A stretch of DNA of 64,000 bases from Shinisaurus crocodilurus (GCA_021292165.1 CM037879.1:159867278-159931277); one strand, 5' to 3'; shown: positions 1 through 11,577, numbered from the stretch's first letter. Made by a program: numbers and translations. Notes: generated by a model from the letters alone, not told the origin.

Positions 1-899
1 GCTATAATTTCTAATCTGTCAAAATCACTTCCCTTTAGAAGCCCTGATTACATTAGCATGTGCTCTTCCTGATATGATTGTCTCTCTGAGCAGCAACTTT
101 CTCGTTTCAGCTGCCACAAAAGCCAATCAGATTATACTGAGGGCAGGGAAATAAATAAATCTTTTCTTTTTTCTCCTCCATGCTGTAAATGAATTTAGGC
201 AAGAATGAATCTCACGTGTCTAGATTTAGTGCCTGCTTTACGACTGTGTGCAGTTCCAGCGAGGCAACAGATGAGGACTCAAAGAAATTACAGAATGATC
301 AGAGCTAGAGAGGACAGGTCTCTGTGTATTATTGCCGGGAGTGCTTATGACAGGTCACATTTCATGACTTCATGACAGACCTAATTGTGAAACAAAACTT
401 GGTGCGATGAGAGAGCAGAGTTCAGTGCTTTGAACCAAGCATCACTCACCCTCTGGCCACATATTCAGGGGAGAGGGTGAACCCCCTTATGACTGTTGCT
501 AGTCCAGAGAATGCTGCTATGGGGCAGGGCTGGGCCATAGCGGAGTGGAAGTCTGGAACAGCACCTGGTTTGCATGCAGAGGGTTCCAAGTTGAATTCCT
601 GCCCAGCTTCCCTTGAAGATGGTCCAGAAGCTGCAGCTGGTGCAGAATGCTGCTGTCCGCACGTGGGCCTGGTAGCACAGGGTGAGTATGCCACGCCAGC
701 GTGGAGATCGTTGCACTGGCTGCCACTGAGCTACTGAACCCAATTCAAGGGGTTAGTTCTGGGGCCGGCGCAAGACACACCACCACCACCACCACCGCGT
801 GGGGAGTGCGAGCTGCAACAGGTGGGGGGGGGAAGGAGCACAAGGAGCCGCCACCGCTGCCGGGGAGAGGAACGCAAATGGCCAGCACTGCAGCTGCCG
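1..899. other. Unclassified non-coding sequence
   Basis: I see no recognisable gene or repeat in the first 770 bases. From about 770 the sequence becomes GC-rich, with a short (CAC)n run at 780-797, leading into the poly-C tract. Short open frames here are low-complexity and overlap on both strands, so they are not called. Confidence 0.5.

Positions 900-947
<48 letters not shown>
900..947. repeat. Poly-C homopolymer, 48 bases
   Basis: The sequence is an unbroken run of 48 C residues inside a locally GC-rich stretch (770-1040). Overlapping frames read it as poly-proline or poly-glycine, which is an artefact of the homopolymer. Its true length is uncertain because such runs are prone to sequencing and replication slippage. 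Confidence 0.95.
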
Positions 948-948
<1 letters not shown>

Positions 949-2470
949 CTCCCCTTTTCTGCCGCTGCAGGGGGAGGAGCATGAGCGGTGGGAGCCGCTG
1001 CTGCCACCCCCTTCCCCCTTCCCCTGCCCCTAGCCTCAATAACTCGCTCTGAGAGGGCCTTCCCAAGAGTGAAGCACTCACACAGAGGTGGCCCCGGAGA
1101 GACCTCCTGTGCTGGAACTGGATCAACGCGGCTGCCTGAATTTTCGAGACTCTCCTGGAGGGTGTGGCTATGGGCACCTGCACGTCAAAATTTCTCTACT
1201 ACACCACTGGTTCAAACTTTCTCGGCATCCCCCTTCTCCCACATCGTGAGCCCAGTGACTACCAGTGGGAATGCCAACCAAAAGCAAGGTTACTTCTTAG
1301 GATTCAGTGCCGACACGTTATTAGCACTTAGCCTCAGTTGCTCCAGTCGAAGTGTATGTGAGAGGTACAAGGAGCCAACATGTGCACAAGCAATAGCAGC
1401 CAGCAGTGAATGCGAAGAAGTTAAAGTAAAGAGCTAACAGCAAGCAATATTACTAGCATATGTCTCTCGGCTATGTATGAGGAGCTGGGTAAGGGAGAAT
1501 GGGTAGGTAAAATGTCTGTACCCATCTTTCTAATATATATAACACACTTGACTTACCATTTAATATTTATTAAGCACCAACAGCATGGTATGCAGGGCAC
1601 ACAACAGCTATTGAGACATGCGCAGTTGTAGGGGAAATACATTTGGTTGCAAAATCTAGTTGGCTTGGCTTTGATGTTAATGCTTTAAAATCCCACTGCG
1701 ACATGTCCTTGCAGCCCTGCCCAATGAGAACAGAGATGGACTTGAGATTGGAGGTAGGCTTTATTGAAAACAGGAAAAGAGAATTCACCCATTCATTCAT
1801 AAGAGTACAGGAAGGGAAATAAGTTAATGTTACATTTTTTTCTTCGAGCAGCAAGTTGCAATATCTGTCGACAGATCTGCTGTGGTGACCCAGGACTCAG
1901 AGCTGGAATGACACACCTGTCAGGTCCCAGGATCAGAGACAGGATTCAGAAGGTTCAGCATACAGTATACTCCTTTCTATATTTTAGGGCTTTTGTTAGC
2001 CCCTGTCCTATGTGCCCATAATGGATTTAAGCTCCCTGATTGGTTGTTATGGTCCTTCAAGACCATTCCCCCTGTGTCCAAAGCTCTGCCCCCACACTGT
2101 CAGTTGTTTTAATTCATTTGTATAATGAATTAAATTTCTGGGCAGATTACAAACTGTTGTAAGACTAAAAATGCCATGCAAATGGTTAAAAATATAAAAT
2201 ACAATATAAATATTTAAAAGAATACAATACAAACAAAACAACACAACTAACAGCACAGGAATCGATAAAAAGCCATAAAAATCTAGAACAGCCATAAAAA
2301 TGTAATCTAAGCCTATGCTGCTTACTATTATCCTGTTGCTACTTTGTGAAGTTTGTCATGTCTTTGTAGCTACAGATGGTGACTAGTCTTGCTGAACCCA
2401 CTCCCCTTTGCTACCCTTTCTGGTTTCATGTTCTCCAGACCCCGTATCTACCTCATTTCCTCTGTGATCA
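948..2470. other. Non-coding stretch with a possible old LINE tail
   Basis: No gene is recognised. About 2130-2300 is AT-rich and resembles the reverse complement of the LINE 3' tails seen at 4800-4950 and 7600-7750 (runs like TACAATA and AACATCATA). It is too diverged to classify firmly. The rest shows nothing I can name. Confidence 0.4.
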
Positions 2471-2622
2471 TTCTAGACCAGGGCTCTCCAACCTTGGGTC
2501 CCCAGATGTTGCTGAACTACAGCTCCCAGAATCCCTTGCCATTAGCCATGCCGGCTGGGTATGCTGGGAGCTGTAGGCCAGCAACATCTGGGGACCCAAG
2601 GTTGGAGAGCCCTGTTCTAGAC
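2471..2622. mobile_element. hAT-type MITE with perfect 8-bp target duplication
   Basis: The element spans 2479-2614. Its ends are inverted repeats: the left end begins CAGGGCTCTCC and the right end is its complement, GGAGAGCCCTG. The pairing continues for more than 30 bp on each side, through CCTTGGGTCCCCAGATGTTG. It is flanked by a perfect 8-bp duplication, TTCTAGAC, at 2471-2478 and 2615-2622. An 8-bp duplication with a TCTAGA core is typical of hAT (Charlie-like) transposons. No transposase is present, so it is non-autonomous. Confidence 0.9.
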
Positions 2623-3034
2623 TATTCTAGGCCATCTTATGCCATGCCAATGTCTAGTTTACTTGCTGACATTTAGTTTTGTTCCACCATCTGGGCAGGA
2701 CAAAGTGGTTCTGCTTACCTAGATGTTCACTGCAGGACTGTAGTCAGCCTAAAGGTTTGGGGGGGGTGTGTGCCAAAAAAGTATGAGGGGCTGAAGGCCT
2801 TTAGTTCAAAGTTTGCCAGACTTAAAAGTAGACCCTCATAGGTCTTGTGTTACCTAATATTTCAATTTCAGTATTTTGATCTACACAGTAGTAGTATTGA
2901 TAAATAATACTGCCCTGAATCCTTAAATTGCAAATGCAGGGTTATATCTACCATTATGCTAGCAGAAAAATTACAAAAGTTGGCATTGTTCTGCTAGCAG
3001 TTGCATAACTGCTAGCAGAACAACTAGCACAAGC
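2623..3034. other. No recognised feature
   Basis: Ordinary AT-rich intergenic sequence with a short G run near 2760. Nothing supports a gene here. Confidence 0.4.
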
Positions 3035-3180
3035 TACTTGTGGAAAGCCCTGTTTTTTTGTATTTTTCCAGAATTCCGTTGTTCTATATTGCAACATGAC
3101 GATAGCTGAGCTGCAGTTAGCAAAGCTAATGTGAACCCCATCTGCCATTGGGCTTTGCTATGGACATTTAAAGGGATCAG
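3035..3180. repeat. Dispersed repeat A, copy 1
   Basis: About 145 bp matches 7105-7235 in the same orientation. Shared landmarks include TTTTTGTATTTTTCCAG and CATCTGCCATTGGGCTTTG. No coding capacity is evident. It could be part of a non-autonomous transposon. It directly abuts the minisatellite at 3186. Confidence 0.75.
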
Positions 3181-3185
3181 AAAGC

Positions 3186-3400
3186 AACTTGTGGAATGCC
3201 CTGTGTAACTCCTTGTGGAATGACTTGTAGAACACCTTGTGAAACACTGCGTGGAACAACTTGTGGAATGCCCCGTGCAACTTTTGGAATGCCCTGTGCA
3301 ACACCTTGTGGAATGATTTGTGGAACGCCCTGTGCAACACTTTGTGGAATGAGTTGTGGAATGCCCTTTCGGAACAGCTTGCAGAACACCTGTTTCCTTT
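3186..3400. repeat. Minisatellite, about 15-bp unit (TTGTGGAATGCCCTG)
   Basis: About 14 imperfect tandem units of roughly 15 bp follow the pattern CTTGTGGAA(T/C)G(C/A)CCTGTGC. Because the unit is a multiple of three, every frame reads as a repetitive pseudo-peptide on both strands; this does not indicate a protein. A short (CTTC)n tract follows at 3418-3442. Confidence 0.85.
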
Positions 3401-3442
3401 CTACAACCATTCAGATCTTCCTTCCTTCCTTCCTTCCTTCTT

Positions 3443-4228
3443 TCCCAGCTTTTCCTCAAAACAATAATGCATACAAACTTTTATTTTGGGTAGAAGAAAA
3501 AGGGCTTTCCCTTCATTCTCTTCTTGTTCTAGTCTTCAAACTTCAGGGTTCCTTCTATTATTTTTTTTGGCCAAGTATTTCTTAGTTGCCTCAAATTCCT
3601 TTTTTTAATTTCTTCTCTCTTACAAAGAACCAGTTGGACACAGCTTTCAGCTACTCTTCTAATCTCCTTCTTAGAAAAGGCTCAGATTGTTTCTTGCCAC
3701 AGATTAAAAAAACACCAGTTCAGTCAAGTTGCTTCAAAATGTAATTCTATACCTTTACAGTATCTATCCCATTACAGTGTTTATTTCTTATGGGATTTGA
3801 TCTATTTTAAGATTATCCTTCACCTGCCACTGTGTGTGCGGGGGGATTCTTCTCTTCTTCGCTATGCCTGTCTTCGGGGAAGCTCCATTGACTGTTTTTA
3901 ATTTCATTTGGACCACATAACCAGCCCAGATTCCAAGCGGTTGCTTCATTTTCTGCCAACAAAGATTGCTCTTTCTATTAGGAGTGCATATATTTTATCA
4001 ATCTAAATTTCCCTAGAAAATATGGACATTAATTACCATCATTTTGAGCCAGTCAGAGAGGATATAACTGAGACGATGTTCTGTGAGTTTGTAATTTGGT
4101 AACAGCTGGTGACCCCATTCCCGGGGGGGGGGGGGAGCTTTTGTGGGATTAATGCTGGATTCATGACTGTGGACATGTGTTGCTCTAATTTGCTTGCATT
4201 ATTCGATGCCTGCTGCTCTAGTCATGAT
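3443..4228. other. No recognised feature
   Basis: AT-rich sequence with a G run at 4123-4135. No gene, RNA or classifiable repeat is evident. Confidence 0.4.
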
Positions 4229-4560
4229 ACACCTTCCTTGAACATACAAAATTGCCTTCTGCTGAGTCAGATGATGAGTCCATCCAACCAAGCCAGTATT
4301 TTTTGCTCTGATGAGTAGCAGCTCTCTGAGGTCTTAGCCAGAGGTTTTCTCAGCCCTGCTCCTGGATGCAACTGATGATGCTAGAGCACCAGGGCTCTTC
4401 AACCTTGGGTCTCCAGATGTTGCTGGCTTACAGCTCCCAGCATACCCAGCCAGCATGGAGAGCCAACATCTCCCAAGTTTGGAGAGCCCTGTGCTTGGGA
4501 CTCGAAACTGGGACTCAAAGCAAGTCATGCAAGTACCCTTCCCATTGAGCTCTGCTGAGC
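4229..4560 (-). mobile_element. tRNA-headed SINE (minus strand), split by a MITE
   Basis: The stretch resembles the reverse complement of the SINE seen intact at 13877-14060. It has a query-like AAGCCAGTATT section, then 'CTCAGCCC...', and ends near CATTGAGCTCTGC, the complement of an A-box-like tRNA head. It is interrupted by the hAT-like MITE at 4390-4491. It is diverged, so the exact limits are approximate. Confidence 0.6.
4390..4491. mobile_element. hAT-type MITE, second copy
   Basis: The inverted ends CAGGGCTCTTCAACCTTGGG and CCCAAGTTTGGAGAGCCCTG match the ends of the element at 2479-2614. The element lies within the SINE remnant. A clean 8-bp duplication is not preserved. Confidence 0.8.
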
Positions 4561-4749
4561 TGTCTGCTCCTGGTCTCTTGCTGTAGCACAGGTTGGCTTT
4601 GGTTTGTATGAGTTACTCTGGGTATGAAAGATCTCACTGTGGGGATGAAGGGAAATAACCAAAACCATAACTGAGGAATGAATTTTAGTTACCAAACCTT
4701 TATCTGTCTGTCTTTATTATTTATACCCCATCTTTCGAATAAACTTTCC

Positions 4750-5470
4750 CCGGGTAGGATGATGATGATGATGATAATTTTATTGATTTATTTATTTTTA
4801 TACCACCCAACAGTCAAAGCTCTCTGGGTGGTTTACAACAATTCATAGAATATAATAAAATACAGCCCAAAATGCAAATACAATTAAAACATCATAACAT
4901 TTCACTACAAAAATTTAAAAGCAGCATTTAAACAATTTAAGCAACTAAAACAAGTTAATACAACTAGACCTGTTAAAAGTAGCAGACATAACCCACCCAG
5001 CCCCCATGTGCCATTAAGAGCCTTTAATTGCCATTAAATGCCTCAACATAGAGGGCTGTCTTAACCTGGCACCGAAAGGATAACAGAGTTGGTGCCAGGT
5101 GGGCCTCAGTGGGGAGATCATTCCAAAATTGGGGGGCTGCCACTTAGGAGACCCTCTACCTTGTTGCCACCAACCGAGCCTCCCTTGGAGGTGGCACTTG
5201 GAGGAAGGCCTCAGATGTTAAGCATAGTGTCTGGGTAGATTTGGGTCAGGAGAGGCGCTCTGCCAGGTATTGCGGTCCCAAACCATATAAGACTTTATAG
5301 GTTTAAACCAGCACCTTGAATCGGGTTTGGAAGAATACAGGCAGCCAATACAAGTGGGCCAGAATTGGTGTTATATGCTCGGATCTTCTGGTCCTGGTTA
5401 TTAGTCTGGCTGCTGCGTTTTGCACAAGCTGCAGCTGCTAGCTAAACAGTCTTCAAGGGCAGCCCATGTA
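4750..5470 (-). mobile_element. CR1/L3-type LINE 3' end (minus strand)
   Basis: On the minus strand this ends in the tail CACCCAGAGAGCTTTGACTG followed by AT-rich repeats, a 3'-end signature shared with copies at 7545-7890 and 19800-19940. Upstream lies decayed reverse-transcriptase C-terminal sequence around 5040-5440. No long open frame survives. A (GAT)n tract lies at 4758-4775. Confidence 0.75.
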
Positions 5471-6730
5471 GGATGTATTTGTGATTGTGTTCACTCTGAG
5501 ACTTTCTATGAATTGAAGGACATATAATATGCCATACACCAAGCAAGGCCAGCTCCAGGTTTGGGGGGAGGGCTTGGCAAAATGTCCTCTGACAGGCCCC
5601 CTCCTGTGTCAGCAGCCTCCCCCCCCCCTGCTGAAAGTTTACCTGGTGGCAGCAGCACGCAGCCATTTTATTTGTTCACAGTGCCCCTGACATAGCATCA
5701 TTCTGGGGCATTGTGGGAAATTACAGTGGCTTTGTGGGAAACTAAAATGGCCTCCTGCTGCCACCACCACCACCATGTAATCCTGTGGCTGGGGCCCAGG
5801 TAGGGATGCATGAGAAATTTGTTTCATTTCAGGATTTACCCAGTTCGCACTGTCTGGACTGAACATGGACTTGAACACTGTCTCAAGCACAATATGCAGT
5901 TGAAATCTGTACATTTCCAAGCTTGCAATGTGATCCGCAGACGGAAAAAAAAGTGTTCGACAGCATGTGCACGTTTGAAACATGCCCATGGAAAAAATAC
6001 ATACCATTGAAAAATGTGTACAAACACACTTTAATTAATGGGAGAAGAAAGCATATATTTCAAAGATGCACACAATCGATGCATACATTTGGAAAAAAGA
6101 TACCAAAAATACACACAAATTTTCATGCAAAACCAACCCCCCCCAAAAAAAATTTGCAATCTGATGCGGACATGAAACAGAAGAAACCACAAGATGGAAT
6201 CTGGAGACCTTCAACAAAGTCGAGTTTTGCTTGTGTTCCTATCCCGAGCCCCAAGGGAACTGTCAGAACTAGAAGGCCCCGCTGGGACCCTGGCAGCTGC
6301 CCAAGCATGCTGGGCGTTGACATTAAGCTTAGGAATAAACGACGTCACAGCATCCAGAGGCCTTTAGCTTCTCTCGTTGGGACTAGACCATTCAGAACCC
6401 TACATATACAGGTGATGTCCTCCAGCATCACCCAATGCCTTTTGAGGGGGAGTGGCAGCCCTGAAGCTGGGTGCTTGCTGAGGCTGGTGCAGGGCCAAGG
6501 AGGGGATTTCCTGGGCTAGCCTTGTCTGCCCTCCTTTCCAGCACCCCCGTTCCCCGGAGTCACTGCAGCTTCTGAGCAGCGTACATGGAGAGGTTGGAGG
6601 AAGGATGCAAAGGTTGCCCTAGCATATCCCCACCCTTCCACTACTTTGCACAAGAAATGTTCTCCTTCTTCACAGAAACTTTTAGGGCTGTGCTATCTGC
6701 AAACAGAGAGCAGGATTGCCAGTGGGGGAT
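5471..6730. other. Unclassified; diverged repeat fragments
   Basis: The stretch at 5540-5790 has old repeat character; phrases such as GCATCATTCTGGGGCATTG recur in diverged form at 59265-59290. The remainder, including the A-rich 5900-6180, contains no recognisable gene. The longest frame (5923-6519) has no recognisable domain. Confidence 0.4.
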
Positions 6731-6895
6731 GGTGTTGACTCTTATTTCAGTGGGGCTCCTATTCCATTCCAGGTTCTATTTGGAGCTTTATAGGAGCTAT
6801 CCATGGGATTGGGTTCAGCACCACGGATAGCTCCTACGAAGCTCCAAATAAAGCCTGCATTGGAATAGGAGCCCCACCGAAATAGGAGTCACACC
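6731..6895. mobile_element. Long palindromic MITE
   Basis: The two arms of about 72 bp (6731-6804 and 6822-6894) are reverse complements with a few mismatches. Landmarks on the left arm are GGGGCTCCTATTCCA and TTTGGAGCTTTATAGGAGCT, mirrored on the right arm. The central spacer is about 17 bp. It shares the motif GGAGCTATCCATGG with the palindrome at 52935-53060, so both likely belong to one family. No transposase is encoded. Confidence 0.85.
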
Positions 6896-7104
6896 AGCCT
6901 CTGCTACCTAGTATCTGTCCGTTTGAATGAATCTGATGTGTGAATGGGAAGCGTTGCAAAATCTGAATGTTTGCAGACGTTTAAAAATAGCCTCTCAACA
7001 GTTTGTGACACTTGGTGGAGCAGAAACATTGCTCAGTGAAGCTGGTTGTAGTAGTAGTAGCTGTAGTAGTTGCTGTTGCTCTTTTACTATGGCTGCCTAA
7101 AGCA

Positions 7105-7235
7105 GAGGGGTTGCTTTTTGTATTTTTCCAGGATTTCGTTGTTCCATATTGCAAAATGAACTGCAGTCAGCAAAGCTAATGTGAACTCCATCTGCCATTG
7201 GGCTTTGTTATTCTCATTGAAAGGGATCAGAGAGA
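7105..7235. repeat. Dispersed repeat A, copy 2
   Basis: Direct match to 3035-3180 over about 130 bp, with small deletions. No associated minisatellite is found here, which suggests that the 15-bp expansion is private to the other copy. Confidence 0.75.
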
Positions 7236-7544
7236 GATCTTCATAGTGCTTGGCATCCAAGGTTTCATACGGCACCCCTTTCAGAGCCTCCAAATGTGCT
7301 GAAGCAAGGCTGATAGGGCTAACAAGCCAATAAAATGAACTAAGCATTTGCAAATGCCACACTAAATGTATCTCCTCATAAGCAAGCTCTTAATTCAAAA
7401 GACATACAGCATGTTTTGGAATAAGCCGTGAGAAAGGCTGAACACTGAATATAGTGCCGTGGCTTCACAGAGCAATCCTGTGCCCACATTATGGTAGGAC
7501 TGGAGATACGCCGCCTCAACACCAGTGGAACAGCTGCTATTATT

Positions 7545-7890
7545 ATCATGATTATTTATTTATTTTATTTCTGTACTGTCCAATAGCTGCAGCTCTCTGG
7601 GTGGTTTACAACAAAGATAAAATACAATAAAATGCAATATAAAATACAAACAATTAAAACATCTTTAAAAAATCACTACTAAAATTTAAAAGCCGAATTT
7701 AAAAATGACTTAAATAGCTAAGAACAAGGTAATACAACTAGACCTGTTGAAAAACTGCAATCACCACCTCTCCATGTATTATTTGGAGCTGTTAAATGCC
7801 TCAGCACAGAGCGCAGTCTTAACCTGGTGCCAAAAGGATAGTAGAGTTGGCACCAGGTGGGCCTAAGCGGGGAGATTGTTCCATAATTGT
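7545..7890 (-). mobile_element. CR1/L3-type LINE 3' end (minus strand)
   Basis: Same family as 4750-5470. It has the tail complement at 7590-7610 (CTCTCTGGGTGGTTTACAAC) and the shared segment TTAACCTGGTGCCAAAAGGA at 7821-7840. It is truncated at about 7890, where a second LINE tail starts in the opposite direction. Confidence 0.75.
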
Positions 7891-8105
7891 TCCTTGATTA
7901 GCTTCGGCCGGGCATTAAAAATGTGGCTTTTCAGGCGGGAATATGGGGTGGGTTAGGATTTTTAAGTTTTGTACTGTTTTTAATTGTGTTTTATACTCTG
8001 TGTGTGTGTGTGTGTGTGTTCCCCCCCCTCTTATGTTTTATTGGACTGTACATCGCTCAGAGTGGCCGGATGTCTGGCCAGATGGGCGATTCATAAATAT
8101 AAATA
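7890..8105 (+). mobile_element. L3-type LINE 3' tail (plus strand)
   Basis: Contains GGCTTTTCAGGCGGGAATAT, a (GT)n tract at 7999-8018, and the terminal phrase GTACATCGCTCAGAGTGGCC plus CCAGATGGGCGATTC. It is the same family as the main LINE at 38756-40637 (which lies on the minus strand) and the tail at 52440-52518. Confidence 0.85.
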
Positions 8106-8284
8106 GCTGTGATATGATGCTCTCACATCCTCCATAGTACCTAAGCAATGCTATTGACTCTGGCTGTTTTCAGATGCTAAAGACATGGGAAAAGGCGAAG
8201 GGGCAGCATACCTGTAGGGCAGCCTTTTAAGGGCAGAGCCTGCCACAGTCACGTGGCCCCCCTCTGCCTACTCACATTCTTTCT

Positions 8285-8525
8285 TCCACATATTTATTTA
8301 CTTATTAGATTTATATCCTGCTTTTCCTCCAAGGAGCCTAAGGCAGCATACATGATTCTCCTCCTCCCCCTCTTATCCTCACAACAACCCTTTGAGGTAG
8401 GTTAGGCTGAGAGTCAGTGACCGACCCAAAGTCACCCAGTGAGTTTCATGGATGAGTGGGGACTAGAACCCAGGTCTCCTGAGTCCCAGTCCAACACTCT
8501 CACCACTACGCCACACTGGCTTTCT
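8285..8525 (+). repeat. MIR-like repeat, copy 1
   Basis: A dispersed repeat of about 240 bp. It holds a stretch ending in TATATCCTGCTTTTCCTCC, the conserved core GAGGTAGGTTAGGCTGAGAG, and the end CCACTACGCCACACTGGCT. Further copies lie at 38562-40676 (split), 55980-56120, 57380-57636 and 61833-62083, all in the same orientation. The core resembles mammalian MIR, so a tRNA/L2-linked SINE origin is likely but unproven. Confidence 0.85.
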
Positions 8526-8878
8526 CAAAAATGGTGGGGAGCAGGTGTCATATATCCCTTATGGCACCCACTCCATGTTAGGAAAACCACCAGTTACATA
8601 ACTGTCTGTCATGGAACTTGCCTGGAGCAAGTAAGTTTGCAACCCTTTGGAGGACCAGTTGGGAGCATCCTAGTCCCCGCTACTGGTCATGGTGTGGGCC
8701 TCCCTTGTGGTGTGCAGTGCATGTACCAGGAGGTGGGATGGATTCTGAACTTGTGGGAGAGTGGCCTGTAGAGAGCAAAGGGAGATGCAGAGAGAGAATA
8801 ATGAGCAATAGTCAACAGCTGAATCACATAGATATCTGGATGCACAGTAGGTGTTTGTAAGAATTGAGAGAGAAGAGT

Positions 8879-8883
<5 letters not shown>
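8526..8883. other. No recognised feature
   Basis: Nothing classifiable is seen here. Open frames lack domains. Confidence 0.4.

Positions 8884-8914
<31 letters not shown>
8884..8914. repeat. (GA)n microsatellite
   Basis: A near-perfect GA dinucleotide tract of about 15 units. Confidence 0.95.
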
Positions 8915-8919
<5 letters not shown>

Positions 8920-9256
8920 GAAGAGTGAGGTGCCTCCGGATTGCGCAGTCAGTGCTCATGCCTCAGCCTCATCCCCTCCAATGAGAGAGGGAATGGGGGA
9001 GACTGCAGTGACTACGGGAACACTTTCCCCTTGAGGGATCATAGTGAACACTGTGGGTGGTGTGCAGTAGCTGCATGTCCTGCTCCATGCTTCTGCGGTG
9101 TGATCCTGCAAGGTGAAAGAGCATGTGAGTGTTTGGCCAGCAGTGGTGATGGCTGGAACTTTGCCAGCCAAAGTGCCTGGACTTTGCCAGCCAAAAGCAT
9201 CTCTGCATGTGCGGGAGAGTGCCTCCCCTGTGTACAGGACGCTGCTACCCATTGTT

Positions 9257-9257
<1 letters not shown>

Positions 9258-9292
<35 letters not shown>
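9258..9292. repeat. (GT)n microsatellite
   Basis: A near-perfect GT dinucleotide tract of about 17 units. Frames read through it as alternating Cys-Val, an artefact. Confidence 0.95.
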
Positions 9293-11120
9293 TGTTAGAG
9301 CAATATGGCTCAGGCAAGATGCATCATCTAGCAAAGGGAGTGGGAAGGACATTGGTTGGCCTGATTTAAAAAATATATAGTAAATCAATAAAATAGATAC
9401 ATTTTCTGCACCAGGTCTGGGGCTGATGTAAAGCTGTGCCATCAACAGGGATCGAAAGGGCATAGGATTTTGGCGCTCCTCTCCTGTGCCGCCCATGTCC
9501 TGCACAGTGCATATGACTCCAGCCTGCCTCAACAGTTGCACCGGTATATCTTTGCCGGGAGAATAGCTCCACCGGTGCAGTATTTTGCAAGCATATCTGG
9601 GTTGTTCCACCGCGGTATGGCGGTGGTGCATCTGGTGTTCTGCCAGCCCCTCAGGGCTTCTGCTTGCCCCTCAGCTTGTGGGTCTTCAGAAGAAGAAAAA
9701 ACAAAAAGGAAGAAGAAAAAACAAAACCACTGCAATTTCCTTACCCTTGGTTTTTGAGTATGTTCATTTCAGAATGATTGACCAATTGCTCTTGCAAACA
9801 CTGAAGGGGGCATTGGTTAGTGAATTCAGAGACCACTTTGTTCAGAGTGACTGAAATTATCTCACAGCTGCAGAGGTGAGAGGAAGGACTTGGACACTGG
9901 CCCTTATCACCAGCCAAAGGACAGGACCGTGGGTCACCAGGGCATCATTTTATACCTTGGTCCCCTTATCTTATAATTATAAGGGTGTGACTTAATTGAG
10001 ACTCCTTTATTCTCTTCCTCCTCCATTCTCGTCAGACCACCTTAACCCCTCCTCTATTACTACTGGCTCCTCTTCAGGACAAGTGAACTGATTGGCTGGC
10101 GGAATACAACATGTTGCACTACCGCCCTGATGCAAAGAACACCATGGCAAGGGGAAGACCATGCTGGCCCCAGACATCAGCCAGAGAATGAACAGCTACA
10201 GAGAGATCACTTCCACCCTCCCTATCAGTGAGAATGTGTGGTCCCGTCAGTTTATCTGTGTCTGAAGAGTCCAGAGGAGCCTACTGTGGCTTCTGTCACC
10301 AGCCAGAGGACCAAAGGCTGCCGGGTAGTTGCACCACCTTCATCTGCACAAGAAAACCAGCAAGGTAAGATTAGCTTGGCCACACAACTGGATGTAAATG
10401 CTTATTAACCAACTCACCTCTTTGTTGTAGCACTGACAAATTGATCTCACTCTTCCTTGTTGCCTCTACCTGATTTCCCTCCTATGTCTTATTTTGATTT
10501 CCGAACAATGCCTAGTTAACAGTAAGTGCTCCAGAAATAGGTACGTAGATAGAGAGAGATAATATTGGTGACTCACTTATCATCTCCTAAGAGTAGCAGG
10601 CATCCATGGGCTGAAAACTTTCAAATGATGAGATATTCATTCTGTGAATTGGCTGCTAATGTGTTGTCTGAATCTACCTCTTTCTTATTCATCACAGCTA
10701 ATGATGGGCAAACTCTCTTCTCCTTGATTTGGAATCTAATCAGTAATTGCAAGCTTTCCCTGGGAGTGTACAGAAACCAGCTCCTCTATTACCTGTAATG
10801 GAGGTGCAGGCTTAGTGCTGCCGCCATATGCATGTGTGTCCAGTTGTATTGGCCCTTGGGATTTGTAGTTCCAGCACTGGCCATTATGGAAAGCTTCTTG
10901 GGGAAATTCAGATGCCCAAACTGCACGTGCACACCACAGCAAACATACCCAGGCACATCGGAGGAATTTAGATCTGCATGGGGGATAGCAACTGCATACA
11001 ATGTTTGCAAGAAGCAGAAGCCTATTGCAGATGTTGCCATCCATGCATGGGTCTGCATCTCCTGGTCCTGTTGTTGCATGCCCCACCCACATCCTCTGTA
11101 TGTTCACGTACTGGGTGTGT
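9293..11120. other. Non-coding, unclassified
   Basis: No gene is recognised. A consensus splice-donor-like site (CAAGGTAAGA) lies at 10361-10370, after a stretch with no long conserved frame; alone it is weak evidence for a non-coding exon. The frames at 10736-11258 overlap on both strands and share word content (CATGCATG, GCATAGG) with 36870-37110 and 53280-53460, suggesting repeat-derived sequence. Confidence 0.4.
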
Positions 11121-11121
11121 G

Positions 11122-11240
11122 TGATGTCTGCAAAGGGGAAGCCTACACACGCACAGATGAACTCCGGGTTCCCAGTTGTGTGGAAGCCTATGCACCTACT
11201 TCTCTATGTGCATAGGCTTCCCCTTTGCACACGTGTGCAA
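11122..11240. repeat. Inverted repeat with GGAAGCCTATGCAC arms
   Basis: The arms GGAAGCCTATGCAC (about 11181-11194) and GTGCATAGGCTTCC (about 11208-11221) are exact complements around a short loop. A further related GGGAAGCCTACACAC sits at about 11138. This looks like the palindromic core of a MITE. Confidence 0.6.
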
Positions 11241-11540
11241 TCAACCTGCAGATGTTAGGGGGTACATGACATTGGAGGCAAGCCCTGGAAGTGTGGGCCT
11301 GCTCTCTTTCCAAGCATCATTCCTCTATGCACAAGGTGAATGTCTACAGAGAGCCAGAGAATTGACTTAAAGAGAAGAAATGCACATCACACAAAAAGCT
11401 CTTTAGTCATGTGGGTCTCGTCACAGAGTTCACAATGAGATTGAGATTTGGACGTTAGCATGAAAGAAGTCTGTCATTCTCTAAAGCAACTGGCTTTGTA
11501 GTTGATGCTGTTTACCAACAACCAATGAGAGTTTCAGCAG

Positions 11541-11542
11541 GA

Positions 11543-11577
<35 letters not shown>

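Noticed and set aside
701..1183. Poly-proline and poly-glycine open frames on both strands around 900-947
   Set aside because: They are translations of a 48-base C run. Opposite frames are equally long, so there is no coding signal.
3034..3585. Repetitive Thr/Cys/His-rich open frames
   Set aside because: They follow the 15-bp minisatellite and exist in several frames on both strands.
9258..9298. Cys-Val repeat peptide
   Set aside because: Translation of a (GT)n microsatellite.
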